This document shows, in pieces, positions 45,408 through 57,100 of a stretch of DNA of 64,000 nucleotides. Position numbers and translations under genes: made by a program. The stretch comes from Panopea generosa. Its lineage: Eukaryota; Mollusca; Bivalvia; Adapedonta; Hiatellidae. How positions within the stretch are numbered: position 1 is the stretch's first letter; each line of letters starts with the position of its first letter. The notes beneath the pieces were generated by a model. The model searched no databases, was not told the origin of the DNA, and saw only the letters and a program-made list of their open reading frames with translations. The stretch lies in assembly GCA_029582155.1 (NCBI GenBank), contig CM055897.1:4447001-4511000 (forward strand). Direction: 5' to 3'.

Positions 45408-48292
45408 ATGAAAAATAAATTCAATAATTTGGTTAAAAAGGGAAAAACTAAAAACACTATTCCTTATTATACTTTCTTCGTGAATCTCAACAAATATTTC
45501 CCTATAAAAACATGCACCGGCAACCAGTACTTTGACTACTTTGATTTTATTATAATGTCGCACAAAAACAGGTATTATGTAAAGAGACTGACTAAAAAAG
45601 ATAAAAAGGGTCTCCCGAAAATATCATCTTTGATTAAAAAGCTGCAAACACGTTTTACCCCCTTGCCAAGTTTGGTTTGTGATGATTCTGTTGTCCAGGT
45701 ATAGGCGGACCGACCAAAGTCACCAATCCCGTCTTCCAGCAGTATTGTTTCCAGTAACGATTACTGCACTGATAGTTTAAACAAGTCTTCATGTTCCCTA
45801 TTTCCAGCTGATACACATGACAATGATCTTCACACTTCTAGTTCACAAGCTAAATCTCCTATGCAATCGGGTCCTGCGGTTAGCATTTGTGACCATACTG
45901 AGGAGGTAACTCCTAAAAGCCCTATGGTATTACCTATTCCTAAGCAAAGAAAGTTTGACCAAAGAAAGTTTGATGTCATAAAAATTTAATATGAAAAGAA
46001 CTTTACTAGGCTTTATCATTCAAACATTAAACAGAGCTATATGTGTAAATATTGTGAACTGTTTGGCATAACAAGTTCACAAAATAAAGCTGAAACAGTC
46101 AAACATAGGAATAGGTCGGTCGTAAAGAAAATGTTTTAATGTGTGGACTTAGGCAGAAGTGACTGAAAATTCGGAAAAATGAATTAAATTTGTAGCAGAT
46201 TTGGGTGAGGAAGAACTAAAAAAAACATGTTGCTATTTCCAGTTCAGTTAAATATATGTCATCTGGTAGCGTCACAGAGATGGTTGCTTGCATGTCAGAC
46301 CTGCTTGAAAGAAAAGTTTTGGATAATCTTGGAGGGAAGGAGTTTGCCTTGCTTGCTGATGAAAGTGTTGAAATTGCTAACCGCAGCCAGATGAGTGTAA
46401 TGGCTAGATTTTCTGGTGCTGATCAGCTCGTTGCAACCCACTTCCTTGGCTGTGTTCAACTTGAGAAAGGTATAGCTGAGTGAATAATGAATACATTGGA
46501 AGGGTTTCTACTGGCTAAAAACATTTCTTACTAATGTCAGATTCATAGCTTTTGATGGGTGCAACACCATGAGAGGTATTCGAACAGGTATATATTTTAA
46601 TACATCATTATTGATTATTGTTTTAAGCATGCTAAGACATTGTGTTAAATCGTTACAACTTATTTTAAGACTATTGACAAGTCTATTTTTAATCATAGGT
46701 TAGCATCTTAGCAGTTAGAGTGATTTTGACTCGTTGTTTTGATAAATAGTAACAAATTGCCAAATTAAAATTCCTGTTTAAAAACAACTGACAGATCATT
46801 CAATGATTTACATTTATTGATAAGTCTCTCCATTCTTTAATATAGCAGGTGTACAGCGAAGAATTAGACATGTCAGCCTATTTTCTGTCTACATTAACTT
46901 GTCGCAACCATCGATTAGCTCTCTGCTTAGCTCATCATGATCAAGACATTCCTTCTGCTACAAGATATTGACTTCACATTGCTGTCTTTATGGAATGTCT
47001 TTGAGTTTTCATCACAAAAGATGACAAGTGTCCAAACAAATACAGGTGGTGTATGGAAAGAATCCATTGGCCATCACCAGAACAGCTCCTATACAGTTTG
47101 CTGTCAATTTGTAAGCAGCTGCTTGATTTGTTTGCAGGTAATAGTTAGCAATATGACAACTTTTCATGTTATGTACAAGTAAAGCTTTATTGATATTCTG
47201 TCCCCACCAATTTTAAAGTTTAAGGGAACCTGTAAATTACTTGCAGAAAGTAGGTTAGTTACCAAATAACACTGGCTACATTATATGAATGTTTGAACAT
47301 AAAAACATTCTAGCCTAAGGTTGTAAGAATGAAACTAAAATATGATATCCTGAGAAAATTTTACCATTATTTTGTGATCTCCCTCAGGCTGTCTGAACAC
47401 AAATTCTCATCATCTGAAATTTAATTGTTTCAGGTACATGTATGTTTGTATTTTTGATACACTAATTGCACTGTATGCTGAAAAGAAGGAATCAGAGGTT
47501 TATGGTATCAGGCTGGGTGTAACCAACAAGAAGACTGTAGCAACTATTGTTTTGTTGTGTGACGTTCTGAAGCCAGTGAACATGTTATCGTTGTACCTGC
47601 AGGAGGAAAATATCAATTTCACATCCCTACCGTCTCATGTCAAATTGACCACTGACTCCCTCCTTGCGCTAATTGAGAAATACCAACATTATGCTAGGTA
47701 ATTCAAGTAAAGTGACACAGAGTTTGCTCAATGTCAGGGCTTGTTTGATGATATACATGACAAAACAGACCTTAAAAGGAGGATGAGATTGGACAGAGCC
47801 CATTAGCTGACACCCGATTAATACCTTGAGGAAACAGGTACACATGCTTATATTAATTTATTTTTTGATGTTATTTCAACAACAAAGCAATTTAATTTTA
47901 TTTTTATGAAATTATACTTAATAAATGTGTGATTATCTTTTCCTATTCAGCCAAGTATTATGATGACGTTTGATAGAAATTAAAATAAGTCATATGCTTT
48001 TATACATGACTACATGGATTAGGTACCGGTATGTAGATCTGTGCTGTTCAACTATGTTTTTTAAAGGCTTTCAAAATGTTTTCTTCTCAGTTGTTACAGT
48101 GTTGATCTGGTGTGTATGAAGTACAATTTTAGATATACATTTTTCATTATAGGAATTCCACTAGTGTATGACCTTATTCAAGAGATTGAAGATGCTTTTT
48201 ATACAGGGGACCCAGTCTTGACTGGTTTTTAGATTTTTAAATCCACAAAACCTGCCACAAACTGTTCCAGACTTGACTGACTATGGAAGTGT
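45408..48292 (+). pseudogene. hAT-derived ORF 2 with three in-phase GT-AG introns, C-terminus missing
   Basis: A long basic N-terminus opens at 45408 (KKGLPKISSLIKKLQTRF). After a shift come a Ser-rich linker and a zinc-finger-like QSYMCKYCELF near 46030. The hAT core follows: MVACMSDLLERKVLDN, FALLADESVEIANRSQMSVM, FIAFDGCNTMRG, GVQRRIRHVSLF, LYAEKKESEVYGIRL, VLLCDVLKPVNMLSLYLQEE, LIQEIEDAF. GT-AG introns at 46588-46848, 47138-47433 and 47838-48152 each restore a sensible reading across the junction (for example RT|GVQRR and EET|GIPLVYD). The last readable exon ends near 48292, just before GTATGT. Several stops and shifts show decay. It is either an old domesticated hAT-like gene or an intron-bearing transposon. 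Confidence 0.75.
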
Positions 48293-48320
48293 ATGTATTA
48301 TTAAAGCTAATATACAACAT

Positions 48321-48332
48321 TGGCGACGAGGT
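48321..48332 (+). other. Primer-binding site of the Gypsy element
   Basis: TGGCGACGAGGT lies one base after a CA end of probable LTR sequence and about 40 bases before gag. TTGGCGACGAGG is a frequent Gypsy primer-site sequence as I remember it. Confidence 0.6.
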
Positions 48333-48370
48333 AATTAACTAATAAAAGAACTCATCATAACCTTGTTACG

Positions 48371-49098
48371 ATAGCAACCTCTACAATCGGAAACATCGAC
48401 TGTTTCAATGAGAATTTAGAGACGTGGGAGTCGTATTGTGAAGGTTTGGGGCAATTTTTTGTCGCCAACGGGGTCGAAGACGACATAAAGAGAGCTACTC
48501 TCCCGAGTGTCATAGGTCCACAAACCTACACGTTATTAAAGAATTTATGCGCACCCAAGAAGCCAGCTGAAAAATCCTACGATGATATCGTACAATTGTT
48601 AAATGCTCAGCTTAATCCAAGGCCATCAATAATTGCCGAACGGTATCGGTTTCATAAGCGAAATCAGGGGCCGAATAAAACGGTAATGGGATATGTTGCA
48701 GAACTACGGAAGTTGTCAATACACTGTAATTTCGATACTGTATTGAATGACACTTTGAGAGACAGACTCGTATGCAGTTTAAAACATGAATACATCCAAA
48801 AGCGATTATTGTCCGAAAATGACCTCGACATTGAAAAAGCAATCAAAATAGCAGTAACAATGGAAACTGCAACCAAGGATGCAGCGGAAGTGCATGGTAT
48901 CCAAGCACAAGTACACAATCTGAATTTAAAAGGGAAAAAGAAACCTAAATTTGAAAGATCCAAACCTCCTTTTCGTAACAAATTTGTTTTCGATGCAATG
49001 AAGAACATCTGCCTGATAAATGCAGACACATTAATTCCACATGCAATTTTTGTAATAAAAAGGGACATATAGAACGTGCTTGTCTTAAAAAGAAGCAC
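48371..49098 (+). pseudogene. Gypsy gag with lost start codon and one frameshift
   Basis: The reading begins at ATA 48371 where ATG is expected (ATSTIGNIDCFNENLETWES). The capsid-like region runs without interruption: FFVANGVEDDIKRA, LPSVIGPQTYTLLKNL, YRFHKRNQGPNKTVMGYV, LRDRLVCSLKHEYIQKRLL. A one-base shift at about 48985-48995 moves the frame, after which the nucleocapsid is readable: a degenerate first knuckle (RCNEEHLPDKC) and a canonical CCHC knuckle (CNFCNKKGHIERAC). It then runs into protease. Family knowledge: gag coats the element RNA. Confidence 0.85.
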
Positions 49099-49488
49099 AT
49101 GAACAAGGATGTACACAGAATGTCGGTGGAAGAACAACCCATTTTACATATTGACAAGTTGAACAATAAAGATTCGCATGCTAGTGCCATCATATTGACA
49201 CCCACTATTGATGACACACAAATACAGATGGAATTAGATACAGGAACAGCCCTATCAATAATTTCAGAGCATGTGTATAAAACTAACTTTCCAACATACA
49301 AGTTACAGAAGACTTCAACAGTTCTGAATAGCTATTCTGGACACACTGTAAGGCCTGTAGGTAAACTTACAGTAAACTTAATCATTAATGATCAGACTGC
49401 TAATCTTGATCTGAATGTTGTGTCACACCATGTTCCATCACTTTTTGGAAGAGATTGGCTTCAGAAACTTAAACTTAACTGGTTAGAG
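49099..49488 (+). pseudogene. Gypsy aspartic protease, cut by hAT insertion
   Basis: In the frame after the gag shift, MELDTGTALSIISEHVY gives the DTG active site, and VPSLFGRDWLQKLKLNW the conserved C-terminal end. The frame is broken at 49489 by the left end of hAT 3 (CAGGGTTCGACG). Confidence 0.85.
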
Positions 49489-52171
49489 CAGGGTTCGACG
49501 TTAACGCACGTCCGACTGATAAAGTCTAGTAAATGCTTGGTCGGGTCGTGTTCTACTGGAGCGTAGGTAGCCCAACTGGTCGTGTTAAATTAAAATAAAG
49601 AAATTAGTTAAAAAGCACCAAAACCTGAGCTGAGAATGTTAATCATTGAATCAATTAAAAAGCACTGTCTGACGAGCATGTCATATCATTGATTATCGAT
49701 AATTCGTAGCATTACGGCGGACGCGAAATTCCCGCGAAAATACATAACGTTATATTACTAAGCGGCCCTAACTAAGCAGCATAACTCTAACCTGTTCTAA
49801 TGTCGCAATAAATTAAGTGGGGTAACTCTTCCGGGAACGATCGGCTATATACCTTTGGCTTCAGTTATTTCCCTTCTATATTTTACGACATTAGAAGACC
49901 AATTTACGATTTACTGATATTGACGACAAACTTTTTTGACATGACGTCTCTATTCAATTTTGAATTCACCGGGAAAAAGATCGGGATAAAAACAATGAAA
50001 AAAATATAAAAGGTAGAACGGAAACAAAAAAAACGTATGAAAAGAAAAAAGAAAAAGGCGATTTGTTCCTAAAGGGAAGGATGATTTTCAATGGCTCTCT
50101 TACAACGAAGAAGATGATGTGATGTTGTGTGTACCATGTAGATTCATAAGTTGAACAAATAATTTTAAAGATTGTATATGCCCGAGCTGTTGTGCAGGGT
50201 GTACCAAAAAATGTATTTGTGAACATTGGAGCCGTTGAACATGCCCATGCTAATGGTGTTCTTGTAACAATTGACTCGGCCATGAATAGTGTTGACAATG
50301 GATGGGATTGGATGGAAAGGATAGTGGCTACGGGCTCAGATGGCGCAAGTGTTAACCTTGGTAAACGAAATAGTGTTGCTAAACTCCTCAAAGATGAAGT
50401 ACCACATCTGATAGCCATGCATTGTGTAAGTCATAGACTTGAACTTGGAGTCTTAGATGCCATGAAGGATAGCGATGCAGCTATATTTGCAGATATTAAG
50501 TCTGTTCTAATGAACTTACACAAACACTACTACTACAGTGCTAAGGCACTGCGAGAACTTCAGATGTTAGCAGATGCTATGGACGAGAAGATGGTCAAGC
50601 CCGTCAATTTGTCAGGAACAAATGCCCCATCTTAGTAGATGTCTTCACGTGTTTCTCCTCGAGTATACAGTATTTGTATCCCACTTTGAGAATACTGTAG
50701 AAGGCACGATTGGTACAGTGGACGTCCAAAGCCGAGCAAAGGCTATACTGAGGCATTTAAAAAGTTATAACCTTCTCTCGTACATGCATTTCCTCCATAT
50801 TGAGTGATCTGTCTTTAAAATTTCAGAAAGACTACTGTGGACTGCCAGAAGCTTCTGAAGCCTTGGAAACAGCATGTTTGCAGTTGGTTGCATTGAGACA
50901 GAGGCCTGGAGAAAATCTGCAAGTATTCTTGGACAATGTGGATGCAGATAATAAGTTCAAAGGTGTACAACTTACAGCCCCCACTCTAACCGATGAACAA
51001 TTCAAGAGAAAGCAGTCTTCCCTCATAGATGCTGTTATTGATCATGTAAGCAATAGGATTGATGACAATGATCCGGATGCAGTAATTAAGAACATGCAGA
51101 TCTTTTATCCAGTCAATCTGCCTGAAACCAACAATGAAAGGGCTGTGTACGGAGAAAGGGAGTTAAATGACATGTGTTACTACTATCAGCCAGTGTTGAA
51201 TAGGATGGGGTGTGATATTGAACAATTAAAACGGGCAGAATGGCCAGCGTTTAAGGTGCATATAAATAGGCAACTAGCAGGCATCAGTGTGACAGATCTA
51301 TATAACAGTCTGTTCACTCACCCAAACTTAAAGGAAACATTCAAAACATTATAATGCTAGTTGAGATTGTACTGTGCATCCCAGTGTCTAGTGCAATATG
51401 TGAAAGGGGATTCTCTGCAATGTCCAGAACTAAATCTGACTGGAGACCTGAACATAGACATGCTGAATCATTTGATGGCCATTGCTATTGAGGGTCCAGA
51501 TCCCACTGAATAGCATGCAGAACGAGCCATGGCATTATGGTGGCATGGTGGCCAGAAAGCAAGGAGACCAGACTTTTAAATTGTGTAGACTAATAACACA
51601 GGAAAGTTACTTTGAAGTTGTAGTTCTACATTTCATGACATACAGTTACTACTCTAATCACCTGAATGGAACATAATACAACAATGACATAGAGTGCCAA
51701 GTTTGACTAATACAGTGTCCCACTCTAAGCTGTGGAAGTGTACTTGTCAGCAAAATAATTTTGTTCTTCAGTGTTCAAACCAGTTATTACTCAATTCCTA
51801 CTTGTTCAAATTAAAAAAAACAACAATTATATTGTGACAATGTCATGTTTGATATTTACTTCTCTTTATCTATAACCATTGAGCTTTATGAAACAATAAT
51901 AATTGTTATGGGTACACATATATACTTAAAATTACTACCCATTAAGCATTTATTCAAATAAATGGAAGTTAATGCAGGTAACAAAATATCAAAGCTCTGA
52001 ATCTGACCAACTTTCAGTATTATGTTTTTAATTGTTTAATAACCTAGGTGATATACCATATATTATGATATTAGTACTATTGTCCGAAGTGAGAGTTACG
52101 ATATTGCCAATTTGGTCTGGGCCAATGGAAGTTTGGTCAAGTCTAGTAGTTTTTCTGAGTTACTAGCCCTG
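49489..52171 (+). mobile_element. hAT element 3 inserted in Gypsy protease/RT junction
   Basis: The Gypsy frame leaves at KLNWLE and resumes at NKLMLNPVEIKFLRPEGK. Left end CAGGGTTCGACG, right end ...TACTAGCCCTG: only CAGGG is clearly shared as inverted terminus. The flanks GGTTAGAG and TGGTCTGG are at best a decayed 8-bp duplication. The 2683-base length is close to that of hAT element 1. Confidence 0.7.
49940..51560 (+). pseudogene. hAT transposase relic 3 (ZNF862-like)
   Basis: The N-terminal part is readable with shifts from MTSLFNFEFTGKK (ATG 49940) to VMLCVPCRFIS. The core frame at 50190-50635 has VTIDSAMNSVDNGWDWMERI, VATGSDGASVNLGKRNSV and MHCVSHRLELGVLDAMK. A second frame at 50800-51354 has SLKFQKDYCGLPEASEALE and VIDHVSNRIDD. 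The C-terminal dimerisation part follows after a shift: LCIPVSSAICERGFSAMSRT near 51370-51430, then EGPDPTEYHAERAMALWWHG to about 51550. Several stops and shifts. Same branch as hAT 1 but a different family. Confidence 0.8.
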
Positions 52172-52951
52172 TGGTCTGGTGGGAAACAAGTTAATGTTGA
52201 ACCCTGTAGAGATTAAATTTCTCCGCCCAGAAGGTAAATTTTCATTAATTTTGGACACACACAAATCCGTATTCTCTGAAGGGATCGAAAAATTGAAAGT
52301 CATTACAGCCAATTTGAATAAAATGAAGGAACACAGCCTAAATTTCTCAAGGCAAGTAATGTAGCATATTCTCTCCGACCTAAAATTGAGGAGGAATTGG
52401 ACCGTCTACGGAAAGACGGTATAATAGATCATACTGAACATAGTGAGTGGGCCACACCCGTAGTACCAGTCATTAAACCAAATGGAAATGTGAGAATTTG
52501 TGGGAATTATCGTGCTACACTTAACTCTGCAATGTGTGTTGACAAATACCCACTTCCCAAGATTGAAAATATCTTTGCGAGTTTATTTGGAGGTCAAAAG
52601 TTTTCAAAGATTGACCTTACTCAAGCCTACTTACAAATGGAAGTGAATGACAGTTCAACGCAGTATTTTGTCAGAAATACACACAAAGGCTTATTTAGAT
52701 ACAATAGGCTTGCTTTTGGTATTTCATCTGCTCCATCTCTATTGCAACGCGCCATTGATCAAGTGATTCAGAACATACCATACACCAAGTGTATATAAGA
52801 TGATATCATCATCATAGGGAAAACTGATGAAGAACATTTGAACAATCTCAATTTAGTTCATGAACGTCTGCAATCCTATGGATTAAGAGCAAATTTGGAC
52901 AAATCCACATTTTTCCAAGAGAAAATCAGCTTTTGCGGTCATGAAATAGAT
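52172..52951 (+). pseudogene. Gypsy reverse transcriptase, first part
   Basis: From NKLMLNPVEIKF the reading passes one shift near 52320, then LRPKIEEELDRLRKDGII, EWATPVVPVIKPNGNVRI, CGNYRATLN, YPLPKIENIFASLFGG, FSKIDLTQAYLQMEV and RLAFGISSAPSLLQRAID. A TAA at 52796-52798 falls just before the two catalytic Asp codons of the YxDD box (DDIIIIGK). The reading ends at FCGHEID, where the tail element inserts. Confidence 0.88.
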
Positions 52952-53121
52952 TCAAGATTCAAATTCTTTATTCAGTAATTTAAACATATGATGTTTCTCA
53001 TTACATACAAATTCAGATTATAAATGCAACGCATGACACACAGATAATAGATCAATATTATGTTAGATTCTATTTAAATAGAAAATTACGTTATTTAAAT
53101 GCATACATTTTCATAGTTTTT
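52952..53121 (-). mobile_element. 3' tail of a LINE or SINE inserted in RT
   Basis: The 170-base insertion splits GHEID from KNGLHKS in the Gypsy RT. On the minus strand it ends CTGAATAAAGAATTTGAATC, a typical LINE-type 3' terminus. The flanks GAAATAGAT (52943-52951) and GAAATGGAC (53122-53130) look like a diverged target duplication. Confidence 0.65.
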
Positions 53122-54965
53122 GAAATGGACAAAAATGGACTTCATAAATCTCCAAATAAGGTGACAGCTATGAATGAAGTAGCAAGACCAGAAAATGTAT
53201 CACAATTACGTTCATTTTTGGGACTGGTAAATTACTATCATCGTTTTGTTGAGAATCTGTCAACAATGGCTGCTCCACTATATGAATTACTTAAGAGCAA
53301 CACGAAATGGAAATGGACCGAACAATGTGAAGAAGCATTTCTCCAAATTAAAGATGATATTTGCTCTGAACAAGTTTTGTGCCATTATGATCCTGAACAA
53401 CCACTCAAGTTAGCTTGAGATGCATCTCCATATGGTATCGGATGCGTTTTATCTCATACACTTCCAGATAGATCAGAAAGACCAACAGCATTTGCGTCAA
53501 GAACATTAAACAAAGCGGAGAAGGGATATTCTCAGATTGACAAGGAAACACTATCCTTGTACTTGGGGGTTTGTAAATTTAATACGTACTTATATGGACA
53601 GAAATTCACTCTGGTGACAGACCACAAACTGCTACTGAGTATTTTCAATCCTTCAAAAGCGTTACCAGTTATGACAACTGCTAGGTTACAACGTTATGCT
53701 GTATTTCTGTCTGGTTACACGTATGATATTCAATACAAAGGTACAAAACAACATGCGAATGCAGATTCGCTCTCGCGATTACCACTTCCAGATGAAAGTC
53801 ATGAACTCGATGATCCAACTGACATTTTCAACAATGAACACTTTCAAGACTTACCTGTTACTAGTATGGTGATTCGACGTGAAACACAAAGAGATCGTGT
53901 TTTATCTCAAGTTTTAGATTGTGTAATGTAACATTTCCAAGAGACAAAAGACATTACATTAAAACCATATCTATAAAGGAAGTCGGAATTAAATGTACAC
54001 CAAGGTAGACTTTGAGGAAATCGTGTTATAATACCAGATTGGCTTCGCGAGAAAGTTCTTGATGAGATTCACTCTGGACACATTGGTGTGGTAAAGATGA
54101 AAACTCTATCGCGGTCATATGTTTGGTGGCCAAAATTAGACAGTAATATTTAAGAGCTATATCGGTCATGTTCTGGGTGCAAATCTATGAAAATGCAATA
54201 CCGAGTAGTGTAGTTCATCCCTGGAGTTGGCCAAGTAGCCCATTGTATCGCTTACATGTTGATTTCGCAGGACCATTCAAGGGTTTCTTATAGTGGTAGA
54301 TGCTTACTTGAAATAGCCAGAAACATTTCACATACAGTCGACTACTACTACCGCCACGGTTAATGTACTAAGAACTCTTTTTGCACGTCAAGGCATTCCA
54401 TGTTAACTAGTTTCGGATAATGGCCCTCAGTTCCGGTCTGAAGAATTTAAAACATTCATAGAAGCTAACGCGATTCGTCATGTGACATCTGCTTCATTTC
54501 CGTCTTGACATTCTTAAACCCAACACCAGAAATGTTGTTAATCGCAAACAAGGGGAAATGATGAATTCCAAACAAGCTGAGCCGAATGTGAAACAGTATG
54601 AAATTGGTCAACCGATATTAACAAGTGACTACAGAGTTAACCAAAAATGGAATCATGGACAAATTCATTCTAGAACTGGTCCATTTTCCTACAAAGTTGA
54701 CCTGGGAAATGGTATACTGTGAAGAAGACATATTGACCAACTTTATTCAACGACAAATACACCTGTTAAGTCTGAAGATGATTCGGTTACTACCATTATG
54801 CCTGAAATGCCATCGAAACCATTGGTTGGTTCTCCGACAGGAGACGATAGAACTATTGTGCATGCGTAGGGGAACAGTTGTGATTTAAAGAAAATGCTCT
54901 CACCACCAGGGAATGACCGTTAACCTAAAAGGATAAGAAAACCACCTGTTCGTCTAGATTTATAA
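53122..54965 (+). pseudogene. Gypsy RT end, RNase H and integrase remains
   Basis: The RT tail reads LRSFLGLVNYYHRFVENL and EEAFLQIKDDICSEQVL. RNase H follows after a TGA at 53416 (DASPYGIGCVLSHTLPD, TLSLYLGVCKFNTYL, VTDHKLLLSIF, ANADSLSRLPLP). From 53930 the integrase is broken but legible: GHIGVVKMKTLSRSYVWWPK, SGCKSM, a fragment with DFAGPFKG, then C-terminal pieces ending RKPPVRLDL at the TAA 54963-54965. The integrase catalytic part is heavily decayed. Several stops and frameshifts. Confidence 0.85.
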
Positions 54966-54974
54966 ATCATTTAG

Positions 54975-55547
54975 TGTATGATCATGATGATAACATGTGT
55001 TAAAAGGGCATAATAATCCCTATGTTATCACTACTTTTGTGTTATTAACAGTTTTAATACTGATATTTCTGTTTTAGTTTGATGTATCTATCATAATCAT
55101 TTATTGATACGATAGTGGGACCATTTCACATTCATTTTTCTGTAATAATTATGGAAAGTAACATTGAAAGTTTTCAAGTTTAAAGTTTGTTTAAACAGTT
55201 AAATGATCATTTAATAACAACTTATGGCATTACAAAACAATACATATTAAAACTATTAAGTGACATTTATTGTTCAAATCTCATACCGTATCATATTATG
55301 ATATTGTAAACTAACAGGTGAGGAATGTTATATATACAGTTCTAGGTTGTAGTAAGACTTAATATTCTTTAGAGTAATTGGTAATCATACACAAGTTAAA
55401 TAGTTCCATTCATAAAGTGTACTCTTTGCGTAGTAATACAATGTTCAATAAAAAAGTAGTTCTACAGTGGAAGCCATGCTTTCTTTGTTTATTGTGAATC
55501 CCAGAGATTTCAAGCAATCTGTCCTGCAGACATGCTAACATACAACA
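54975..55547 (+). repeat. Probable 3' LTR of the Gypsy element
   Basis: The block starts TGTATGATCATGATG shortly after the pol stop and ends CTAACATACAACA, matching the sequence before the primer-binding site at the other end. It contains an AATAAA near 55447. The purine tract is not obvious. Confidence 0.5.
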
Positions 55548-55578
55548 TTATTATAGACTATAGCTGATCTGAGATGTA

Positions 55579-56694
55579 ACAAGAGGGCCAAGATGGCCCT
55601 ATATCGCTCACCTGACTGACCTTGAGTCACCCATCTTAAGATGATTATATAATACATGTACACTCAAAATTCCAGAAAGACGAGATGGGCAAGTAGTTAG
55701 AATTTTGATTTTTTTTGAAGATGTAACAGATGCGTAGAAGAGTTCAAACTTGGTAGAGGTTCACTCATGGTAAATGTCAGTGAAATTACATCGAAATCAG
55801 GTCAGTAGATTCTGACAAGAAAGTTTTTACTATAGCTGCCTATATAGTCAACTAGCACCTCATTGTTGCGGTCATGTTTTTTAACAAATTACAAGGACTT
55901 GAACAAACTTGGTAAAGGGTCACCAAAGGAACATTTCTGCGAAATTGTTTTAAAATCGATCCGGTGGTTTCTGACAAGAAGATTTTTTAAGCTTTTATTA
56001 TAGCTTATATAGTAAACTTACCCCACCCCCTGGCCACCATGTTTTTTGACGAATCACTACAATTTGAACAAACTTGGTGAAGGGTCCTGCAAGGAACATT
56101 TCTGTGAAATTATTTTAAAATCGAGCAGGTAGTTTCTGACAAGAAGATTTTTTAAGATTTTATTATAGCTTATATAGTTAACTAACCCCACCCCCTGGCT
56201 GCCATGTTTTTTGACGAATTAAGATGGCTTGAACAAACCTGGTATAGGGTCACCCAAGGATCATTTCTGTGAAATTATTTTAAAATCGAGCAAGTAGTTT
56301 CTGACAAGAAGATTTTTTTAAGTTTTTACTACAGCTTATATAGTAAATTAACACCATCCCTGGCCACCATGTTTTTTGACGAATCAAGATGGCTTGAACA
56401 AACTTGGTAGAAGGTCACCCAATGAACATTTCTGTGAAATTATTTTAAAATCGAGCCAGTTGTTTTTGACAAGAAGATTTTTTAACTAACCCAACCCCCT
56501 AGCTGCCATGTTTTTTGACGAATCAAGATGGCTTGAACAAACTTGGTAGAGGGTCACCCAAGGAATATTTCTGTGAAGTTATATCAAAATTGGCCCAGTG
56601 GTTTCAGAGGAAAAGTTGTTAGAAGCTAAAAGTTAACGACGGACGACAGACGAACACTAGGCGATCACAAAAGCTCAGGTGAGCGAAAACCTGA
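55579..56694 (+). mobile_element. Hairpin-ended repeat A, copy 3 (near full length)
   Basis: Starts ACAAGAGGGCCAAGATGGCC and ends near AAAAGCTCAGGTGAGCGAAA, about 1.1 kb. The interior holds five tandem units marked by CATGTTTTTTGACGAATC or close variants at 55873, 56038, 56203, 56368 and 56507 (spacing 165, 165, 165, 139). Compared with the end at 41486 it lacks about 18 bases of the terminal palindrome. No coding capacity. Confidence 0.85.
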
Positions 56695-56859
56695 CAGGAA
56701 CCAGGCTATATGATATCAAATTCTAAGGTACTACTACTAGGGTAAATATTTATATCTCTGAAAGTTTGAAACAGTATAATATTGAACTTTGAACTCATGG
56801 CAGTGTGGTAAATGGGTGATAATTTAATGTCATTATGATGTATAGAACTTAAAGGAATG

Positions 56860-57100
56860 CTTTCCAAACACACATAAACTCCTGTACTACTGTATGATAA
56901 TGCCATCATCAACAGCTATAGTGGAGAGAAGCTTCTCTTTTATGTCAAACATTTTGACAAAGAAGAGAAGTCGTTTGACAGAAAGGCACCTTGATGCCAC
57001 CATGCGTATCTGCCACCAGAAGCTCCATTTTTCTCCTGCTGCACTAAATCAGTTGGTGGACAAATTCAGGGGTCTCAAGGACAGAAAACTGTTATTGTAG
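56860..57100 (+). pseudogene. hAT C-terminal dimerisation fragment
   Basis: The frame at 56894-57100 reads MPSSTAIVERSFSFMSNILT, then RSRLTERHLDATMRIC, the typical SxAxxERxFS block of hAT transposase C-termini followed by the short helical region. No upstream transposase is seen, as repeat A ends directly before it. It could be the missing last exon of the hAT ORF at 45.4-48.3 kb, separated by later insertions, but this is a guess. Confidence 0.7.

Larger units (their letters stand above)
48304..55547 (+). mobile_element. Ty3/Gypsy element interrupted by hAT 3 and a LINE/SINE tail
   Basis: Order: trace of 5' LTR end, primer-binding site, gag, zinc knuckles, protease, [hAT insertion 49489-52171], RT, [tail insertion 52952-53121], RNase H, integrase remains, 3' LTR. 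GCTAATATACAACA before the primer site (ending 48319) nearly matches GCTAACATACAACA at the proposed 3' LTR end (55547). The 5' LTR is therefore almost wholly missing. The coding frames carry many lesions. Confidence 0.8.
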
